DNA from: a virus
Reading direction: 5' to 3' (one strand)
IMG/VR virus record: IMGVR_UViG_3300033816_000075
Location: 1-30,377 of that record
DNA length: 30,377 bases
The stretch's first letter is position 1. Every line of letters begins with the position of its first letter. This document shows positions 28,085 to 30,377 of the stretch, piece by piece. The notes below the pieces were generated by a model. The model made no database searches, was not told the DNA's origin, and saw only the letters and a list, made by a program, of their open reading frames with translations. Position numbers and translations under genes: made by a program.

Positions 28085-28424
28085 CGATTTTAAGTTTGAT
28101 TTAATGGTAGGTCAAACATACGAAAACCAATTAAGCGAATTACTCCAACAAAAAATAGAAGTTAAACGCGATTTTAAATGCTTGGAAACGGGAAATATAT
28201 TCGTAGAATACGAAAGTAGGGGTAAACGTTCGGGAATAGCCACAAGCGAAGCGGAATGGTGGTGTTATTGGCTTAGTGAATCGCATTTTGTAATGATAAA
28301 AAAAGACGAATTAAAAAAACTTTGCAGAAAATATATAGGAACAAAACGAGACGTAAACGGCGGGGATTCCAATACGAGTAAAGGAATCTTGTTGCCTATT
28401 CAAGAATTCATAAATAAAATTTAA
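28071..28424 (+). CDS. PD-(D/E)xK nuclease, resolvase-like
   Basis: The 117-aa protein starts MNFNNDFKFDLMVGQTYENQ, with Glu18 in the first helix. IEVKRD (Glu30-x-Lys32) and a NIFVEYESRGKRSGIA strand (42-57) follow. This order, E, ExK and then a VEYE strand, fits small PD-(D/E)xK nucleases related to Holliday-junction resolvases. Together with NinG it could process branched DNA made during replication and recombination. The upstream Asp of the full motif is less clear (Asp10 is a candidate). It is the last gene before the second early promoter. Confidence 0.65.
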   Translation: MNFNNDFKFDLMVGQTYENQLSELLQQKIEVKRDFKCLETGNIFVEYESRGKRSGIATSEAEWWCYWLSESHFVMIKKDELKKLCRKYIGTKRDVNGGDSNTSKGILLPIQEFINKI

Positions 28425-28455
28425 CATTTTTTAACAAATAAATTATATTGAAATA

Positions 28456-28485
28456 TTGCTAATTCAAATATTAGTATTACATTTG
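28456..28485 (+). promoter_or_regulatory. Bacteroidetes-type promoter of the recombination operon
   Basis: TTG (28456-28458) and TACATTTG (28478-28485) are separated by 19 bases, a full match to the TTG/TAnnTTTG consensus. The ERF gene starts 24 bases downstream of the -7 box. The TTG also forms an in-frame alternative start for that gene, which would place the promoter inside the coding sequence and is therefore rejected. Confidence 0.82.
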
Positions 28486-28509
28486 TGTATAATTAAAAAC
28501 GAAAACGCT

Positions 28510-29037
28510 ATGAAAAATTTATTTAAATCGTTGGCAGCCTTCCAACAAGAAGTACCCGTAATTCACAAGGGTACGCAAGGCCTCGGGTATTCTTACGCAG
28601 ATTTACCCGCTATCTTTGAAAAAATTAACCCGTTACTAAAAAAACACGGATTAGGCTTTACGCAGTTGCTTAATTCTAAAGATGGGGAAAACTATTTAGT
28701 TACCGTTCTTTTCCACGTAGAAACGGGCGAATCAATCGAAAGCACTACATTAATTCCGCAAGTTGAACTTAAGGGTATGAATTCTTACCAATCATTCGGG
28801 AGCGGTTGCACCTATTTCCGTCGTTACTGCCTTAGTTCAATTTGTGGTTTGGTTACGGACAAAGATACGGACGCAAGCGGTGAACAAGTAAAAGACGAAC
28901 CAAAGAAACCAACCATTGATAACAAGAGGTTAGGCAAGGCAATCGAAACCATTTCCGCGGGTAAATACACTAAGGAGGAATTGTTAGCTAATTTTAGCCT
29001 TACGGAAGCGCAGTTAAAAATGATTGAAACTATTTGA
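28510..29037 (+). CDS. erf: ERF-family single-strand annealing protein
   Basis: I start at ATG 28510 (MKNLFKSLAAFQQEVPVI); the open frame further upstream runs over the promoter. The 175-aa protein shows the ERF core: GYSYADLPAIFEKINPLLKK at residues 26-45, a strand region (YLVTVLFHVETGES) and SFGSGCTYFRRYCLSSICGL at 95-114, with VTDKDTDA after it. ERF proteins anneal complementary single strands in phage recombination. The partner exonuclease is encoded 23 bases downstream. The C-terminus is a small helical bundle (KYTKEELLANFSLTEAQLK). Length is typical. Confidence 0.88.
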   Translation: MKNLFKSLAAFQQEVPVIHKGTQGLGYSYADLPAIFEKINPLLKKHGLGFTQLLNSKDGENYLVTVLFHVETGESIESTTLIPQVELKGMNSYQSFGSGCTYFRRYCLSSICGLVTDKDTDASGEQVKDEPKKPTIDNKRLGKAIETISAGKYTKEELLANFSLTEAQLKMIETI

Positions 29038-29060
29038 GCGTCTAATTTAATAAAGTTGTT

Positions 29061-29732
29061 ATGAAAGTAAGATGCTCACAAATTGGCAAGATAATGGCAA
29101 CCCCGCGTAAAGCGGGGGAGGTGCTATCGGAAACGGCTAAAACCTACGTTCACGATTTAGTATTGGAAGAAAAATACGGAATAAAAAAAGAGTTTAGTTC
29201 GCGTTACACGGATAAAGGTAACGAGGTAGAGGAAATCGGAATAGCATTAGTAAACGAGGTGTTAAACTATAAATTCATTTACAAGAATTACGAGTTTTTC
29301 GAAAACGATTGGGTTAAGGGAACGCCCGACGTAAACACGGACGAAGTTTTATTAGATGTTAAATGCTCTTGGGGCGCTACAACATTTCCTTTTTTCGATA
29401 CGGAAGTACCTAATAAGGATTATTTTTACCAACTGCAAGGTTATATGTGGCTAACGGGAAAACAAGAAAGCATTTTAGCATATTGCCTAATTAATACACC
29501 TTTTCAAATGGTAGAAGATGAAATAAGGAGGGCGCATTGGAAATTCAATCTAATCGAAGAAAACACGGAATTAAGAAAAGAAGTAGAAAGTAAACACGTT
29601 TTTGACCACATACCCGAACATAAAAGGGTAAAGTATTGGGTTATTCGAAGGGACGAAGCCGTAATTGAAAAAATAAAAGAACGCGTAGAGTTATGCCGCG
29701 AATACTATAACCTATTAATGAAAACGATATGA
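29061..29732 (+). CDS. YqaJ/lambda-exonuclease-like recombination nuclease
   Basis: The 223-aa protein has the PD-(D/E)xK exonuclease layout. The N-terminus is CSQIGKIMATPRKAGEVLSE and KGNEVEEIG carries the first acidic residue (Glu55 or Glu57). KGTPDVN gives Asp90. LLDVKCSWG has Asp99 and Lys101. Gln124 lies in a YFYQLQGYMW helix. This is the arrangement of YqaJ and lambda exonuclease, which resect double-stranded ends so that an annealing protein can act. The neighbouring ERF gene makes this a two-component recombination system like Red. Confidence 0.82.
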   Translation: MKVRCSQIGKIMATPRKAGEVLSETAKTYVHDLVLEEKYGIKKEFSSRYTDKGNEVEEIGIALVNEVLNYKFIYKNYEFFENDWVKGTPDVNTDEVLLDVKCSWGATTFPFFDTEVPNKDYFYQLQGYMWLTGKQESILAYCLINTPFQMVEDEIRRAHWKFNLIEENTELRKEVESKHVFDHIPEHKRVKYWVIRRDEAVIEKIKERVELCREYYNLLMKTI

Positions 29733-29736
29733 CAAT

Positions 29737-29834
29737 AAGTGCGTTAAAATACACTATTTAATTTAAGTAAATAAGAAAAACAAAGAATTGTAAAATATAG
29801 TGCGATTTACTGCACGAAATAATAAATCAATAAT
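29737..29834 (+). promoter_or_regulatory. Double-hairpin element, copy 2
   Basis: This is the diverged second copy of the element at 1276-1372. AGTG (29738-29741) pairs with CACT (29752-29755) and GTGC (29800-29803) pairs with GCAC (29812-29815). Stretches such as CACTATTTAATT and ATTTACTGCACGAA are kept between copies while the linker differs. It ends at the ATG of array gene E. The first hairpin is weaker here (4 bp), the second is unchanged. Confidence 0.6.
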
Positions 29835-30059
29835 ATGAAACAAACAGCAGTAGAATGGTTGGTAGATGAACTCAATAAAAAAATAGATTTTATTCCTTTG
29901 AACAAATGGGATGAAATTAGAGATATTGTTCAACAAGCCAAAGAGATGGAAAGAAAAGAAAGATTAAAGTACCAATTATTTATAGGTAAAGTAGATGAGA
30001 TAGTTGGCTTTGATAAGACACTTGAATTATTAAAAGAATGTAACAACAAAATACTATGA
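29835..30059 (+). CDS. MKQTAVEW-family small protein E, 74 aa
   Basis: The fifth paralogue begins MKQTAVEWLVDELNKK and keeps VQQAKEMERKERLK at about residues 32-45, but lacks the YYNETFKQQEQ tail and ends LELLKECNNKIL. It follows the second double-hairpin element, as gene D follows the first. Its stop overlaps the next start as ATGA. The different C-terminus suggests this copy has recombined or degraded at its end. Function unknown. Confidence 0.66.
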   Translation: MKQTAVEWLVDELNKKIDFIPLNKWDEIRDIVQQAKEMERKERLKYQLFIGKVDEIVGFDKTLELLKECNNKIL

Positions 30060-30271
30060 AACAGACAGCACTAGAGTGGTTATATGAAGAATTTACTAAA
30101 ACAAATTACTTAACGGAGGATGAATTTTATATGATATTTAACCAAGCCAAAGAAATGGAGAAGGAGCAGATAATAGATACTTTTCAAGATAGCAGAATTT
30201 TATCTGTTACTAATAATTGCAGTAGCGGAGAACAATACTATAACGAAACCTTTAAACAACAAGAACAATAA
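30056..30271 (+). CDS. MKQTAVEW-family small protein F, 71 aa
   Basis: The sixth paralogue has MKQTALEWLYEEFTK, NQAKEMEKEQIIDTF at about residues 29-43 and the full tail EQYYNETFKQQEQ. The tail codons again form the 15-mer leader (30253-30267), but here the following triplet is ATA, the stop is TAA, and the structured RNA candidate follows rather than another gene. Its last 19 bases lie in the terminal direct repeat. Function unknown. Confidence 0.7.
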   Translation: MKQTALEWLYEEFTKTNYLTEDEFYMIFNQAKEMEKEQIIDTFQDSRILSVTNNCSSGEQYYNETFKQQEQ

Positions 30272-30377
30272 AAGATAGTGTCAGGAGATGGAGTAGATAA
30301 CCAACACCTCCCCGATTGCGTAGTCGTAAGTAGCTGAATACAAAAGCCCTGACACTTTATTTTAAACAACAAGAACA
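30253..30377. repeat. Terminal direct repeat, right copy
   Basis: This is an exact copy of positions 1-125, containing the end of array gene F and the second copy of the structured RNA candidate (30274-30359). If the genome is circular, this and the left copy are one and the same locus. Confidence 0.9.

Noticed and set aside
28456-28509. Upstream extension of the ERF gene from a TTG codon
   Set aside because: The extension lies on a full TTG/TAnnTTTG promoter and encodes unrelated hydrophobic residues; ATG 28510 gives the family-typical N-terminus.
1-30377. Integrase, lysogeny repressor pair, tRNA genes or CRISPR array
   Set aside because: None is supported. The only repressor-like candidate is the small HTH protein at 2054, and the repeats found are not evenly spaced with spacers.

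Overview
The window looks like an essentially complete small tailed-phage genome (siphovirus-like Caudoviricetes) infecting a Bacteroidetes host, most likely a flavobacterium. Every convincing gene is on the + strand and genes overlap or abut throughout. Translation starts have A-rich leaders and almost no Shine-Dalgarno sites. Four places carry the Bacteroidetes -7 box TAnnTTTG, two of them with a well-spaced upstream TTG. The first 125 bases are repeated exactly as the last 125, so the contig probably closes into a circle of 30,252 bp. I found no integrase, tRNA, rRNA or CRISPR array.

Layout, read as a circle. From about 24.2 kb a promoter starts the early region: several tiny genes, a DnaA-domain-IV-like HTH protein, a leader whose terminator hairpin may form a pseudoknot, a replisome-organiser-like protein and a DnaB/RecA-fold ATPase. 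NinG and a PD-(D/E)xK nuclease follow. A second, near-identical promoter at 28.5 kb drives an ERF-type annealing protein and a YqaJ/lambda-exonuclease-like nuclease. The early region then runs through the contig ends into an array of six short paralogues (MKQTAVEW...YYNETFKQQEQ). This array is interleaved with a structured RNA candidate and two copies of a double-hairpin element. Next come an SSB-tailed small protein, a Cro-like HTH protein and a sigma-70-like factor.

From 2.85 kb the late genes begin. A ParB-fold protein and a TET-associated-type glycosyltransferase sit directly before the small and large terminase. The order is then unusual: tail chaperone (with a textbook -1 frameshift signal), tail completion proteins, two large tail proteins and tape measure. 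The head genes come after the tail genes: XkdF-type protease, scaffold-like protein, major capsid protein, tail tube, portal with a MuF-like tail, and connector. A fibre-like protein and the lysis cassette (small membrane protein, holin, amidase, single-protein spanin) end the late region, with a metallophosphoesterase and a strong terminator. Two more terminators lie after the capsid and tail-tube genes.

How the parts work together: the DnaA-like, DnaD-like and helicase proteins probably assemble replication. ERF and the exonuclease form a Red-like recombination pair, with NinG and a resolvase-like nuclease for branched DNA. The sigma-like factor is a candidate late-gene switch. The most notable non-standard features are the frameshift signal at 6.87 kb, the paralogue array whose C-terminal codons double as the next gene's start signal, the RNA elements near 60 and 25,710, the ParB-glycosyltransferase pair and the probable u-spanin. 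Family assignments come from motif reading only; no database search was run.
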